DNA of 64,000 bases from Allobosea sp. OK403 (lineage in GTDB: Bacteria; Pseudomonadota; Alphaproteobacteria; Rhizobiales; Beijerinckiaceae): positions 62,001 to 126,000 of the forward strand of contig NZ_FOQV01000003.1 in the NCBI RefSeq assembly GCF_900113835.1. Reading direction: 5' to 3'. Every line of letters starts with the position of its first letter. The stretch's first letter is position 1. Below are positions 43,345 to 52,033 of this stretch, in pieces. A program made the translations under genes and the position numbers. The notes under the pieces were generated by a model. The model saw only the letters and a list, made by a program, of their open reading frames with translations, was not told the origin of the DNA and did no database searches.

Positions 43345-45246
43345 ATGACGCGCTTGGGCGCCTGGATGCTTGTCGCTTCGCTGGTGATTCCAACGCTGCC
43401 GCTATCCCCCTCTTCCGCGGCGGCGCAGGGCATTCCGCAGAACATTCCGCGCAAGGAACTCCTGATCCTCGAGAACCCGGAAGGGACGATCAAAAACGCG
43501 GGCTGGTTCAACATCTGGGCGATCAACGCCGGCAGCCAGTCGAACGGGCTACAACAGGCGGCGCTCGACACGCTCTGGTACATCGATCCCGAAAAGGGCC
43601 TGGACGGTGCCTGGGACAATTCCCTCGCCGCGGAGAAGCCGGTCTACAATGCCGAATTCACCGAGATGCGGGTCAAGCTGCGACGCGGCCTGTTCTGGAG
43701 CGACGGCGTCGAGTTCAGCTCGGCAGACGTCAAGGCGACGGTCGACATCCAGGTCAAGAATCCGAACATGCGCTTTTCGGCCGTGCTGGCCAATAATGTC
43801 GCCTCCGTCGAGGCGCCCGATGCGGAAACGGTGATCTTCAAGCTGAAGAAGCCGAACTCCCGCTTCCACACCAATTTTACGGTTCGTTGGGGCGCAATCT
43901 GGATCCTGCCCAAGCATGTCTTCGACAAGGTCGAGGACCCCGCGAAGTTCGACTTCAACAAGCCGGTCTCGCTCGGCGCCTATACGCTGCACTCCTTCGA
44001 TCCCGACGGGAAATGGTACATCTGGCAGTTGCGCGACGACTGGCAGCGCAGCTCGCTCGGCCGCCACGGCAAGCCGGGACCGAAATATCTCGCCTATATC
44101 GACCCCGGCCCACCCGACAAGCGCGTCATCGCCCAGCTCAACCATGAGCTCGACGTCATCCACGACATCGCCCCCGAAGGGATGTTTGCACTGGCGAAGC
44201 AGAACAAGGGCACACGCGCCTGGTTCAAGGGCTTCCCCTACGGCCATCCGGACCCGACCCTGCCGGCGGTGATCTTCAACACCCAGAACGAGCACCTCAG
44301 GAACCGCGACGTGCGCTGGGCGCTGGCGCTGATGATCGACATCAAGGCGGTGACGATGGCAGCCTATCGCGGCGCCGCGACCATCTCGGCGATCGCCGTG
44401 CCGCCGACCGGCATTCATCCAGAGGCCTATCACAAGCCGATGGAGGCCTGGCTCAAGGATTTCGAGATCGATACCGGCAAGAGCAAGGTCAAGCCCTACG
44501 ACCCGACGGTCGGCAAGCAGATCGCCGATATGCTGCGCCCCTCCATGGGCGACCAGATCCCCTCCGACCCGACGGTGATCGGCAATTCCTTCGGCCTCGG
44601 TTGGTGGAAGACCAATGTCGCCGCGGCGGGCGAACTGCTGACACGCGCCGGCTTCCACAAGCAGGGCAACCAATGGCTGACGCCCGACGGCAAGCCCTTT
44701 GTGGTCAGGCTCATGGTCGAGGGCGACCTTCGGCCGGTGATGACGCGGGCCGGCACGATGATCGTGCAGCAATGGAAGCAGGCCGGCATCGATGCGCGCA
44801 TCGACGTTGCGCAGGGCACGCTGCTGACGCGGCGCGCGGCCGGCGATTTCGACGCCTTCATCGGCTGGAGTGTCGAGACCTGGGGCGGGCACCAGGACCT
44901 GTCCTATTTCATGGATAGCTGGCATTCCCAGTTCGTCGCCGAGCCCGGCAAGTCGCAACCGCTGCGCAACTGGCAGCGCTGGACTCATCCAGAACTCGAC
45001 AAGATCATCGAGGACATTCGCAAGATCGACTTCGACGATCCCAAGGGCGTCGAGCTCGGCCGTGACTACGTCAAGCTGATGACGCGCGAAATGCCGATCA
45101 TCCCGCTGATGGCCTACAACGTCTTCACCGCGATGGATCAGACCTACTGGAAGGGCTACCCGACCGCCGATGATCCTTACGCCAACCCGGTCACGAACTG
45201 GGGCAACTCGCGCTACATGTTCGTGCGCCTGAAGCCGGCCAACTAA
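43345..45246 (+). CDS. ABC transporter substrate-binding protein, family 5
   Basis: A 633-residue periplasmic binding protein of the SBP_bac_5 (oligopeptide/dipeptide) family. Signal peptide: MTRLGAWMLVASLVIPTLPL followed by a cleavage region near AAAQG. The mature part has the family pattern LRRGLFWSDGVEFSSADVKATVD and NTQNEHLRNRDVRWALALMID. It is somewhat longer than dipeptide-binding proteins (about 530), as in family 5 proteins that bind oligosaccharides. The operon ends in a GH51 arabinofuranosidase, so the ligand is probably an arabinose-containing oligosaccharide rather than a peptide. The ATG at 43345 follows GGGAGG. Confidence 0.92.
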   Translation: MTRLGAWMLVASLVIPTLPLSPSSAAAQGIPQNIPRKELLILENPEGTIKNAGWFNIWAINAGSQSNGLQQAALDTLWYIDPEKGLDGAWDNSLAAEKPVYNAEFTEMRVKLRRGLFWSDGVEFSSADVKATVDIQVKNPNMRFSAVLANNVASVEAPDAETVIFKLKKPNSRFHTNFTVRWGAIWILPKHVFDKVEDPAKFDFNKPVSLGAYTLHSFDPDGKWYIWQLRDDWQRSSLGRHGKPGPKYLAYIDPGPPDKRVIAQLNHELDVIHDIAPEGMFALAKQNKGTRAWFKGFPYGHPDPTLPAVIFNTQNEHLRNRDVRWALALMIDIKAVTMAAYRGAATISAIAVPPTGIHPEAYHKPMEAWLKDFEIDTGKSKVKPYDPTVGKQIADMLRPSMGDQIPSDPTVIGNSFGLGWWKTNVAAAGELLTRAGFHKQGNQWLTPDGKPFVVRLMVEGDLRPVMTRAGTMIVQQWKQAGIDARIDVAQGTLLTRRAAGDFDAFIGWSVETWGGHQDLSYFMDSWHSQFVAEPGKSQPLRNWQRWTHPELDKIIEDIRKIDFDDPKGVELGRDYVKLMTREMPIIPLMAYNVFTAMDQTYWKGYPTADDPYANPVTNWGNSRYMFVRLKPAN

Positions 45247-45347
45247 GAAACCCGGGCCGCCTCGCCGGGTGGCCCGCCTTCTTCCCAAGACAATCGCCAG
45301 CCGGTGACGCCTTGCGTCGCACGGACCGGTGGAGCTTTCGGGATCGC

Positions 45348-46352
45348 ATGAGCGCTTATTCCGCCTATTTCGCGAAACGGCTGGTCCAGTTCGTCGTGGT
45401 CGTCTTCATCGGCGTCAACCTCGCCTTCGTGATCACCCATGCCTCGCCGATCGATCCCGTGGAGCAATCGATCGCGGCGGTGACCTCCTTCGGCAGCACT
45501 GCGCCTGAGGCGATCGCGGCGATGCGCTCCTCGCTGCAAGAGCTCTACGGGCTCAAGGGGACGCTGGCCGAACAGTATGTCACCTTCTGGAGCCGGGTCC
45601 TGCGGGGCGATTTCGGCCCCTCCCTCTCCGCCTTCCCGACGCCGGTCTCGACCCTGATCGGCCGGGCGCTGCCCTGGACGGCGGGGCTGCTGATCGTCTC
45701 GACGCTGATCACCTGGGTGCTGGGCAATCTGCTCGGGGGGCTCGCCGGCTACTACCAGCGTAACCGCACGCTGAAGCTGATGGGCGTCGTCGCCATGGGC
45801 GTCCATCCGATCCCCTACTACATCGTTGCGCTGATGCTGCTCATCATCTTCGGCTTCCTCTGGCCGGTGCTGCCGATCACCGGCGGGTCGGCGATGAACC
45901 TGCAGCAGAGCTGGAACTGGCCCTTCGTCTCGAGCGTCGCCCGGCATTCGGTCCTGCCGGCGCTCTCGCTCATCCTGATCGGCCTCGGCAGCTGGTTCCT
46001 CGGCATGCGCTCGCTGGTGTCGAACATCGTGACCGAGGACTATGTCGTCTATGCCGAGACCGCGGGGCTCGACAGCCGCCGGGTGCTCGGCTCCTACGTC
46101 ATGCGCAACGCGCTGGCGCCGCAGGTGACCGGCCTCGCCATGTCGCTCGGCGGCATCTTCAACGGCGCCGTGATCACCGAGAAGGTCTTTGGCTATCCCG
46201 GCGTCGGCACCCTCCTCGTCGACGCGGTCTATGCCGCCGACTACGGCCTCGTGCTCGGCGTCACCACCGTCTCGATTATCGCCGTCTCGGTCGGCGTCCT
46301 GGTCATCGACCTGCTCTACCCGCTGATCGACCCGCGCGTGGAGCTGCGCTGA
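45348..46352 (+). CDS. ABC transporter permease (DppB type)
   Basis: A 334-residue inner-membrane permease of the OppB/DppB family with about six helices. Its N-terminal YFAKRLVQFVVVVFIGVNLAFVI is the typical first helix, and the EAA-type cytoplasmic loop is EDYVVYAETAGLDSRRVLGSYVMRNA, where the ATPase docks. It forms the channel with the next permease. I choose the ATG at 45348; a TTG at 45312 is also in frame. Its stop overlaps the ATG of the next gene (TGATG). Confidence 0.9.
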   Translation: MSAYSAYFAKRLVQFVVVVFIGVNLAFVITHASPIDPVEQSIAAVTSFGSTAPEAIAAMRSSLQELYGLKGTLAEQYVTFWSRVLRGDFGPSLSAFPTPVSTLIGRALPWTAGLLIVSTLITWVLGNLLGGLAGYYQRNRTLKLMGVVAMGVHPIPYYIVALMLLIIFGFLWPVLPITGGSAMNLQQSWNWPFVSSVARHSVLPALSLILIGLGSWFLGMRSLVSNIVTEDYVVYAETAGLDSRRVLGSYVMRNALAPQVTGLAMSLGGIFNGAVITEKVFGYPGVGTLLVDAVYAADYGLVLGVTTVSIIAVSVGVLVIDLLYPLIDPRVELR

Positions 46353-47215
46353 TGCTGGCCATCCTGCGCGATCTCATCCGCTACAATCTCGAATTCCGGA
46401 TCGGGCTGGTGCTCGTCGGCATCGTGGTGGTGATGGCGGCGCTCTCCGTCGTCTTACCTTATCCGGCGGGCGACGTCTATGTCGTGCCGCCCGACCTGCC
46501 GCCGTCCACCGCCTATTGGCTCGGCACGACCTCGCGCGGGCAGGACGTGTTCTGGCAGCTCACGGCAGCGATCCGCAACACGCTCTTCTTCGGCATCATG
46601 GTCGCGGTGCTGTCACGGGTGATCGCGCTCGTCGTCGGGCTGCTCGCCGGCTACAGCGGCGGCTGGATCGACCGGGTGCTGATGTCGATCAACGACACCT
46701 TCATCATCATCCCGCTCTTCCCGATCCTGATCCTGTTCTACTTCGTGCTGCGCGATTCGATGTCGACGCCGCTGCTCGCCACCATCATGGCCTGCCTCGG
46801 CTGGGCCTATGACGCCCGCCTGATCCGCTCGGTCGCGCTCAGCCTCAAGACGCGCGAATTCACCCAGACAAGCATTTTCTCGGGGATGAAGACACACGAG
46901 GTCCTGGCGCGCGAGCATCTGCCTTACGTGTTGCCCATCGTGTTCTCGACCACGATGAACAACATGAACTGGTCGATCGGCATCGAGGTCACTCTTGCCG
47001 TGCTGGGCTTCACCGACATCAACACGCCGACCATTGGCGGGATGATCTACTGGGCCAACCAGCACACGGCGCTGGTCGCCGGCATCTGGTGGTGGATCGC
47101 CTTTCCCATCGCGCTCGTGGTGATGACCTTTGTCGGCCTATACCTGCTCGCCGTCTCGATGAACGAATACATCGACCCGCGCAGCCGCCTGGCCCGGATG
47201 GGAGGCAGCCGATGA
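46352..47215 (+). CDS. ABC transporter permease (DppC type)
   Basis: A 287-residue inner-membrane permease of the OppC/DppC family, partner of the preceding permease. The periplasmic-side motif YWLGTTSRGQDVFWQLTAA is characteristic (LGTDxxGRD type), and the EAA loop is KTREFTQTSIFSGMKTHEVLAREH. About six helices are visible. Both its start and stop overlap neighbouring genes (46350-46352 and 47212-47215), which shows tight translational coupling within the operon. Confidence 0.92.
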   Translation: MLAILRDLIRYNLEFRIGLVLVGIVVVMAALSVVLPYPAGDVYVVPPDLPPSTAYWLGTTSRGQDVFWQLTAAIRNTLFFGIMVAVLSRVIALVVGLLAGYSGGWIDRVLMSINDTFIIIPLFPILILFYFVLRDSMSTPLLATIMACLGWAYDARLIRSVALSLKTREFTQTSIFSGMKTHEVLAREHLPYVLPIVFSTTMNNMNWSIGIEVTLAVLGFTDINTPTIGGMIYWANQHTALVAGIWWWIAFPIALVVMTFVGLYLLAVSMNEYIDPRSRLARMGGSR

Positions 47216-48222
47216 GTGACGCGGCCGATCCGGTGCCGGTGCTGCAGGTCCGCGACCTGCAGGCGCATTTTCGCACCCATTATTTCGGCGTCAACCGCGA
47301 GGTCAGGGCGGTGGACGGCGTCACCTTCGATGTGAACCGCAACGAGATCTATGGCCTGGCGGGCGAGTCCAGCTCCGGCAAGACGACGCTGATCAAGACG
47401 ATCGCCGGGCTGCTGAAGCCGCCGCTCGAAATGGTCGGTGGTTCCGCCCGCTTTTCCTTCCTGCCGGGCTGGGATGCGGTCGGCCGGGCGCCGCCGGAGG
47501 TGGTTCGCGCCATTCGCTGGCGGCACCTCTCCTACATCATGCAAGGCTCGATGAATGTGCTGAACCCGCTCAGGCGGATCAAATACAGCTTCCGCGATTT
47601 CGCCTGGCGCCATCTCGGCGGCAGCAGGGCCGAGTTCGACGCCAGGGCGGCAGCGCATCTCGAGCGCGTCAAGCTCGATCCTTCCGTGCTTGCCGCCTAT
47701 CCGCACGAACTCTCCGGCGGCATGCGCCAGCGCGTTACCATCGCGCTCGCGACGATCTGCAAGCCGGATTTCATCATCGCCGACGAGCCGACGACGGCGC
47801 TCGACGTGGTCGTACAGAAGGACGTGCTGGGGATGATCCGCACGATCCAGCGCGAAATGGGCTCGAGCGTATTGTTCATCACGCACGACATGGGCGTGCA
47901 TGCGGCGCTGACCGACCGTCTCGGCATCATGTATGCCGGGCGGCTGGTCGAGGATGGCGAGACGCCCGAGATCTTCGCGCGCCCGCTGCATCCCTATACG
48001 CGACACCTGATCGGCAGTCTGCCGCGTATCGGCGATACCGAGCAGCGCGAGGGTCTGGAAGGCACGCCGCCCAGCCTCGCTGCTCCGCCGCCAGGCTGCC
48101 GCTTCCATCCGCGCTGCCCGCTCGCCATGCCCGTCTGCACAGTAACCGTGCCGGCCATGGTCGAGACGCTGCCCGGCCATCGCGTCGCCTGTCACGTGGT
48201 CAATCCGGGGATGGCGGCATGA
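47212..48222 (+). CDS. ABC transporter ATP-binding protein (DppD type)
   Basis: A 336-residue ATPase of the oligopeptide-type importer. Walker A is [12 protein letters not shown] (normally GESGSGKS, so Ser replaces the third Gly), the ABC signature is LSGGMRQRV, Walker B is FIIADEP, and the switch His is in ITHDM. The C-terminal extension has the Cys-rich oligo-HPY motif [15 protein letters not shown], typical of OppD/DppD. The ATG at 47212 overlaps the previous stop. It powers transport together with the next ATPase. Confidence 0.93.
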   Translation: MSDAADPVPVLQVRDLQAHFRTHYFGVNREVRAVDGVTFDVNRNEIYGLAGESSSGKTTLIKTIAGLLKPPLEMVGGSARFSFLPGWDAVGRAPPEVVRAIRWRHLSYIMQGSMNVLNPLRRIKYSFRDFAWRHLGGSRAEFDARAAAHLERVKLDPSVLAAYPHELSGGMRQRVTIALATICKPDFIIADEPTTALDVVVQKDVLGMIRTIQREMGSSVLFITHDMGVHAALTDRLGIMYAGRLVEDGETPEIFARPLHPYTRHLIGSLPRIGDTEQREGLEGTPPSLAAPPPGCRFHPRCPLAMPVCTVTVPAMVETLPGHRVACHVVNPGMAA

Positions 48223-49064
48223 GCGCGCTCATCGAGATCGACCGGGTCAGCAAGAGCTTCTCGCGCGGCGGGCTGTTCTCGACGCGACGCGTCGAGGCGG
48301 TGAAGGAGGTGAGTTTCGCGCTCGAAACGAACAAGCCGGAGATCTTCACCGTGATCGGCGAGTCGGGCTCCGGCAAGTCGACCCTGGCACGGATGATCCT
48401 CGGCATCCACACGCCGAGCTCCGGCCAGGTCCGGCTCGGGGGGCGCGATGTCGAAACCTATGAGCGGCGCGCCTTCATGGCCGAGGTCCAGCCGATCTTC
48501 CAGAACCCGTTCGAGGCGTTCAATCCGCTGAAGCAGCTCGACCGCTATCTGTTCATGACCGCCGAACGTTTCGGCGGAGCCTCGGGCAAGAGCGCAGCCG
48601 AGGAGCAAGCCGACGGGGCGCTCAGGCAGGTCGGGCTGTCGCTGGCCGAAATCAGGGGGCGGTTTCCGCACGAGCTTTCCGGCGGCCAGCTCCAGCGCGT
48701 CGCCATCGCCCGTGCGCTCGTCGCCAAGCCGCGCCTGATCGTTGCCGACGAGCCGGTCTCGATGGTCGATGCCTCGCTGCGCATGTCGATCGTCAACCTG
48801 TTCGGCCGGCTGCGCGACGAGCTTGGCCTGTCGATCGTCTACATCACCCACGACCTCGCCACCGCCTACTACATCAGCGACCGGCTGATCATCATGCAGA
48901 AGGGCGTGGTGGTCGAGCAGGGGCCAGCGCGCGCCGTGCTCTCGGCCCCGACGCATCCCTATTCCCGCCAACTCCGCGACGCCGTGCTCACGCCCGACAG
49001 CGCCGGGGCCTTCCGTGCCGATCATCCTCGCAAAGCCGTTGCTACACCTGGAGCCACGTCATGA
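48219..49064 (+). CDS. ABC transporter ATP-binding protein (DppF type)
   Basis: A 281-residue ATPase, second of the pair. Walker A is GESGSGKSTLAR, signature LSGGQLQRVAIARAL, Walker B LIVADEP, and the H loop YITHDLA. The C-terminus is shorter than DppD and lacks a complete cysteine motif. Start overlaps the preceding stop by four bases, and its own stop overlaps the ATG of the arabinofuranosidase gene (49061-49064), so the hydrolase is translated together with the transporter. Confidence 0.93.
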   Translation: MSALIEIDRVSKSFSRGGLFSTRRVEAVKEVSFALETNKPEIFTVIGESGSGKSTLARMILGIHTPSSGQVRLGGRDVETYERRAFMAEVQPIFQNPFEAFNPLKQLDRYLFMTAERFGGASGKSAAEEQADGALRQVGLSLAEIRGRFPHELSGGQLQRVAIARALVAKPRLIVADEPVSMVDASLRMSIVNLFGRLRDELGLSIVYITHDLATAYYISDRLIIMQKGVVVEQGPARAVLSAPTHPYSRQLRDAVLTPDSAGAFRADHPRKAVATPGATS

Positions 49065-50596
49065 GAAAAGCCAGCATCACCTTCGACCGCGCCTTCGCCA
49101 TCGGCGACACCGATCCGCGGCTCTTCGGCGCCTTCGTCGAGCATCTGGGCCGCTGCGTCTATGGCGGCATCTACGAGCCCGGCCATCCCAGCGCCGACAA
49201 GCGCGGCTTCCGCAAGGACGTGCTCGATCTCGTCAAGGAGCTCGGCCCGACGATCATGCGCTATCCGGGCGGCAATTTCGTCTCCGGCTACAATTGGGAG
49301 GACGGGGTCGGCCCGGTCAAAGACCGCCCCGCCAGGCTCGACCTCGCCTGGTTCACCACTGAGCCGAACAGCTTCGGCACCAACGAGTTCGTGGACTGGT
49401 GCCGGGCGGCGAAGATCGAGCCCATGCTCGCCGTCAATCTCGGCACGCGCGACGGCGACGCGGCGCGCAACCTCGTCGAATACTGCAACCATCCCGGCGG
49501 GAGCGCCTGGTCGGATCTGCGCATCAGACATGGTTGGAAGAAGCCGCACGACATCAAGTTTTGGTGCCTCGGCAACGAGGTCGATGGCCCCTGGCAGATG
49601 GAGCACAAGACGGCGACGGAATACGGGCGCGTCGCGTATGAGGCGGCGAAGATGATGCGCTGGATCGACCCGTCGGTCGAGCTCGCTGCCTGCGGCTCCT
49701 CTGGCCGCAACATGCCGACCTATGGCCGCTGGGAAGACGAGGTGCTGGAGCACACTTTCGATCAGGTCGAGTTCATCTCGCTGCACACCTATTTCAACAA
49801 CTATGCCGGCGATACCAAGGCCTTCCTCGCCAGCCCCGACCTGATGGATCAGTTCATCGAGGAGGTCGTCGCAATCTCGGACGCCGTTGCTGCGCGGCGC
49901 CGCTCCGACAAGCGCATCATGCTGAGCTTCGACGAATGGAATGTGTGGTATCGGACGCGGCGCGTGCGGGCCGACCGCGTCAAGGAAGGGTGGCCGGTGG
50001 CGCCGCCGATCCTCGAGGAGATCTACTCCATGGAGGACGCGCTGGTCTTCGGCGGCGCCTGCATCTCGCTTCTCAATCATGCCGACCGCGTGAAGACCGC
50101 CTGCCTCGCACAACTCGTCAACGTCATCGCGCCGATCATGACCGAAACCGGTGGCCCGGCCTGGCGCCAGACCATCTTCTGGCCCTTCGCGCAGATGAGC
50201 CGGCTTGGGCGCGGGACCGTGCTCAAGGCGATCGTCAAATCCGAAAGCTACCAGGCCTCCTATTTCGATCCGCGCGGCAAGCAGGACCTCTACTATCCGA
50301 TTGAAGCGCCCTATCTGAAGGCGTCGGTGGTCAGCGACGACAAGGGCGTCTCGCTCTTCCTGCTCAACCGCGACCTGGAAGGCGGTCTCGACGTCACGGT
50401 CAATGCGCGCGGCTTCGGCAAGCTCAAGGTCGCCGAGGCAACAGAGCTGCGCCACAGCGATCTGAAGGCGGTCAACAGCAAGAAGGAGCCGCTTAAGGTC
50501 AAACCGGCGACATTGAAGGGCGTCTCGACCAAATCGGATGAGATCACCTTGGAATTGCAACCGGCCTCGTGGAATGTGATCAGGCTCGAAAGCTGA
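49061..50596 (+). CDS. abfA: Alpha-L-arabinofuranosidase, GH51
   Basis: A 511-residue GH51 retaining glycosidase that releases terminal alpha-L-arabinofuranose from arabinan or arabinoxylan oligosaccharides. The acid/base is E173 in CLGNEVDGPWQ and the nucleophile is E292 in LSFDEWNVWY, both in the expected (beta/alpha)8 barrel; a C-terminal beta domain runs from about residue 390. N-terminal RLFGAFVEHLGRCVYGGIYEPG is the diagnostic signature. No signal peptide, so it works in the cytoplasm on imported oligosaccharides. Its start overlaps the last transporter gene, tying uptake to hydrolysis. Confidence 0.96.
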   Translation: MRKASITFDRAFAIGDTDPRLFGAFVEHLGRCVYGGIYEPGHPSADKRGFRKDVLDLVKELGPTIMRYPGGNFVSGYNWEDGVGPVKDRPARLDLAWFTTEPNSFGTNEFVDWCRAAKIEPMLAVNLGTRDGDAARNLVEYCNHPGGSAWSDLRIRHGWKKPHDIKFWCLGNEVDGPWQMEHKTATEYGRVAYEAAKMMRWIDPSVELAACGSSGRNMPTYGRWEDEVLEHTFDQVEFISLHTYFNNYAGDTKAFLASPDLMDQFIEEVVAISDAVAARRRSDKRIMLSFDEWNVWYRTRRVRADRVKEGWPVAPPILEEIYSMEDALVFGGACISLLNHADRVKTACLAQLVNVIAPIMTETGGPAWRQTIFWPFAQMSRLGRGTVLKAIVKSESYQASYFDPRGKQDLYYPIEAPYLKASVVSDDKGVSLFLLNRDLEGGLDVTVNARGFGKLKVAEATELRHSDLKAVNSKKEPLKVKPATLKGVSTKSDEITLELQPASWNVIRLES

Positions 50597-50615
50597 CGGA
50601 ACGGCGCTCGCAAGG

Positions 50616-51647
50616 ATGAACGAGAACCCGCCATCACTGCATCGCGGACGCCGCAGCAATGGCAGCAGGGCGCCGCGCGCCGAGGGCCGGCAGGACCTTG
50701 GCTTCCTCGTCGTCAACGCGGACCGCCAATATCAGGTGCTGCGCGGCTTAGCCTCCCCGGTCAGGCTGCGCATCCTGAGACTGCTCAACCGGCAGGGACC
50801 GAAGAACATCAACCAGATCGCCGAGGCGCTAGGCCTGCCGCAATCCACGATTGCGACCAATGTCCAGGTGCTCGAAGAGGCTGAGCTGATCTCGACCTCG
50901 CTCGGCAAGGCAGCAAAAGGGCAGCAAAAGATTTGCGCCGCGCGCTATTCCGAGATCGTCGTCAATCTTGATCCCGACGACCCTAGCCGCGACCACAACA
51001 TCGTCGAGGTCGAAATGCCGCTCGGGCTCTATACGAGTTCCAACGTGTCGGCGCCTTGCGGGCTCTGCTCGACCGAGCGCATTCTCGGCGTGCTCGACGT
51101 GCCGGAGCTGTTCCTCGATCCGCGCCGGGTGCAGGCCGCACTGATCTGGTTCGGCCGGGGCTATGTCGAATACAAATTCCCGAACAACGCCAAAGTGCTG
51201 AATCGGGCGATCGCGGCACTCGAATTCGAGATGGAGATGTCGTCGGAGGTGCCCGGCACCAATGCCGATTGGCCGTCCGACATCAGCCTCTGGATCAACG
51301 AGCGCAAGGTCGGCACCTGGACATGTCCCGGGGACTATGGCGATCGCCGCGGAACCTATACGCCGCCCTGGTGGAAGCTGGAAGGTTCCCAATACGGCAT
51401 CCTGACGACCTGGCGTATCACCGCAGAAGGCACCTTCCTCGGCGAGCGCAAGCTCAGCGATATCGCGACGACCGATCTCGACCTTGATCGCCACCATTCA
51501 ATCCGGCTGCGCATCGGCATCGACGATAAGGAGGGTCGGCCGGGAGGGGTCAACATTTTCGGCCGCGGCTTCGGCAACCACAACCAGGACATCAAAATGC
51601 GGCTCTATCTGCACGGTACGAACGCCCTGCCTCACATCGCGACCTGA
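50616..51647 (+). CDS. ArsR-like regulator with C-terminal sensing domain (COG4189-like)
   Basis: A 343-residue protein: an N-terminal winged helix-turn-helix (about 38-105; LRGLASPVRLRILRLLNRQG, then INQIAEALGLPQSTIATNVQVLEEAELI) joined to a C-terminal domain of about 230 residues rich in beta strands and aromatic residues (WNE, WPSDISLWINERKVGTW, GTYTPPWWKLEG). A CGLC motif near residue 150 could bind a metal. Such fusions occur next to sugar ABC transporters. It starts 19 bases after the arabinofuranosidase gene and is probably part of the operon as its local regulator. The C-terminal domain may bind the sugar. The effector is not proved. Confidence 0.85.
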   Translation: MNENPPSLHRGRRSNGSRAPRAEGRQDLGFLVVNADRQYQVLRGLASPVRLRILRLLNRQGPKNINQIAEALGLPQSTIATNVQVLEEAELISTSLGKAAKGQQKICAARYSEIVVNLDPDDPSRDHNIVEVEMPLGLYTSSNVSAPCGLCSTERILGVLDVPELFLDPRRVQAALIWFGRGYVEYKFPNNAKVLNRAIAALEFEMEMSSEVPGTNADWPSDISLWINERKVGTWTCPGDYGDRRGTYTPPWWKLEGSQYGILTTWRITAEGTFLGERKLSDIATTDLDLDRHHSIRLRIGIDDKEGRPGGVNIFGRGFGNHNQDIKMRLYLHGTNALPHIAT

Positions 51648-51799
51648 GGCCCGATTGCCGGCACAAACGAAGAATTCGCTTTGCGCCGATTATGCAGCGG
51701 CCGTTGCCCGACGCTTTTGGGGGCGTGTTTGAGGATCGAATTTCACAAACCGCCATTCAATCAGTTTATCCGCGTGATCGTCAGCCGGGAATCGGTCAC

Positions 51800-51853
51800 T
51801 AGAGCCGGATCAATACGAAAAACCGGTTCCCACTTTTTCGCATCCTGCTCTAG
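51800..51853. repeat. REP-C hairpin, inverted copy with imperfect arms
   Basis: Read on the minus strand, AGAGCAGGATGCGAAAAA, GTGGGAACCGG, TTTTTCG and then ATTGATCCGGCTCT; the second arm has diverged from the 14747 copy and carries a short insertion, so the pairing is incomplete. Confidence 0.7.
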
Positions 51854-51876
51854 CGTTTCGTCGATATGAGCGTCCG

Positions 51877-51996
51877 ATGGAATGCTATGCCTGCGCGGCG
51901 GTGGTCCATGCCGTGTTCAGTCATGACATGGGCTCCTACAGCCGCTTCCTTGAGTGCCGCCTCAAAACCGACAACGACCGCAGCCCGGCCGCCTGA
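51877..51996 (+). CDS. Possible 39-residue small protein
   Basis: An ATG-initiated frame of 39 residues (MECYACAAVVHAVFSHDMGS and on) between a repeat and the FAD oxidoreductase gene. Composition looks protein-like with three cysteines in the first half plus FSHDMGSYSRFLECR, but the ribosome-binding site is weak and no family is known to me. It could equally be the remains of a longer gene. Confidence 0.25.
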   Translation: MECYACAAVVHAVFSHDMGSYSRFLECRLKTDNDRSPAA

Positions 51997-52033
51997 GCGG
52001 CCCCCCTCCCGCGACAGGAGCACCGGCACCCTC

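Larger units (their letters stand above)
51648..52033. other. Intergenic region with REP-C hairpin
   Basis: Holds the REP-C copy at 51800-51853 (inverted orientation, imperfect arms) and a very short open frame at 51877-51996. Otherwise nothing convincing is seen. The region separates the arabinoside operon from the FAD oxidoreductase gene. Confidence 0.5.

Noticed and set aside
43549..45288. 579-residue minus-strand frame opposite the binding-protein gene
   Set aside because: Antisense shadow; the plus strand has signal peptide and family 5 motifs.
49022..50716. 564-residue minus-strand frame opposite the arabinofuranosidase
   Set aside because: Antisense shadow; it crosses two real gene junctions.
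51866..52033. N-terminal extension of the FAD oxidoreductase
   Set aside because: The extra residues are low complexity, and the conserved FAD-enzyme N-terminus starts at 52034.
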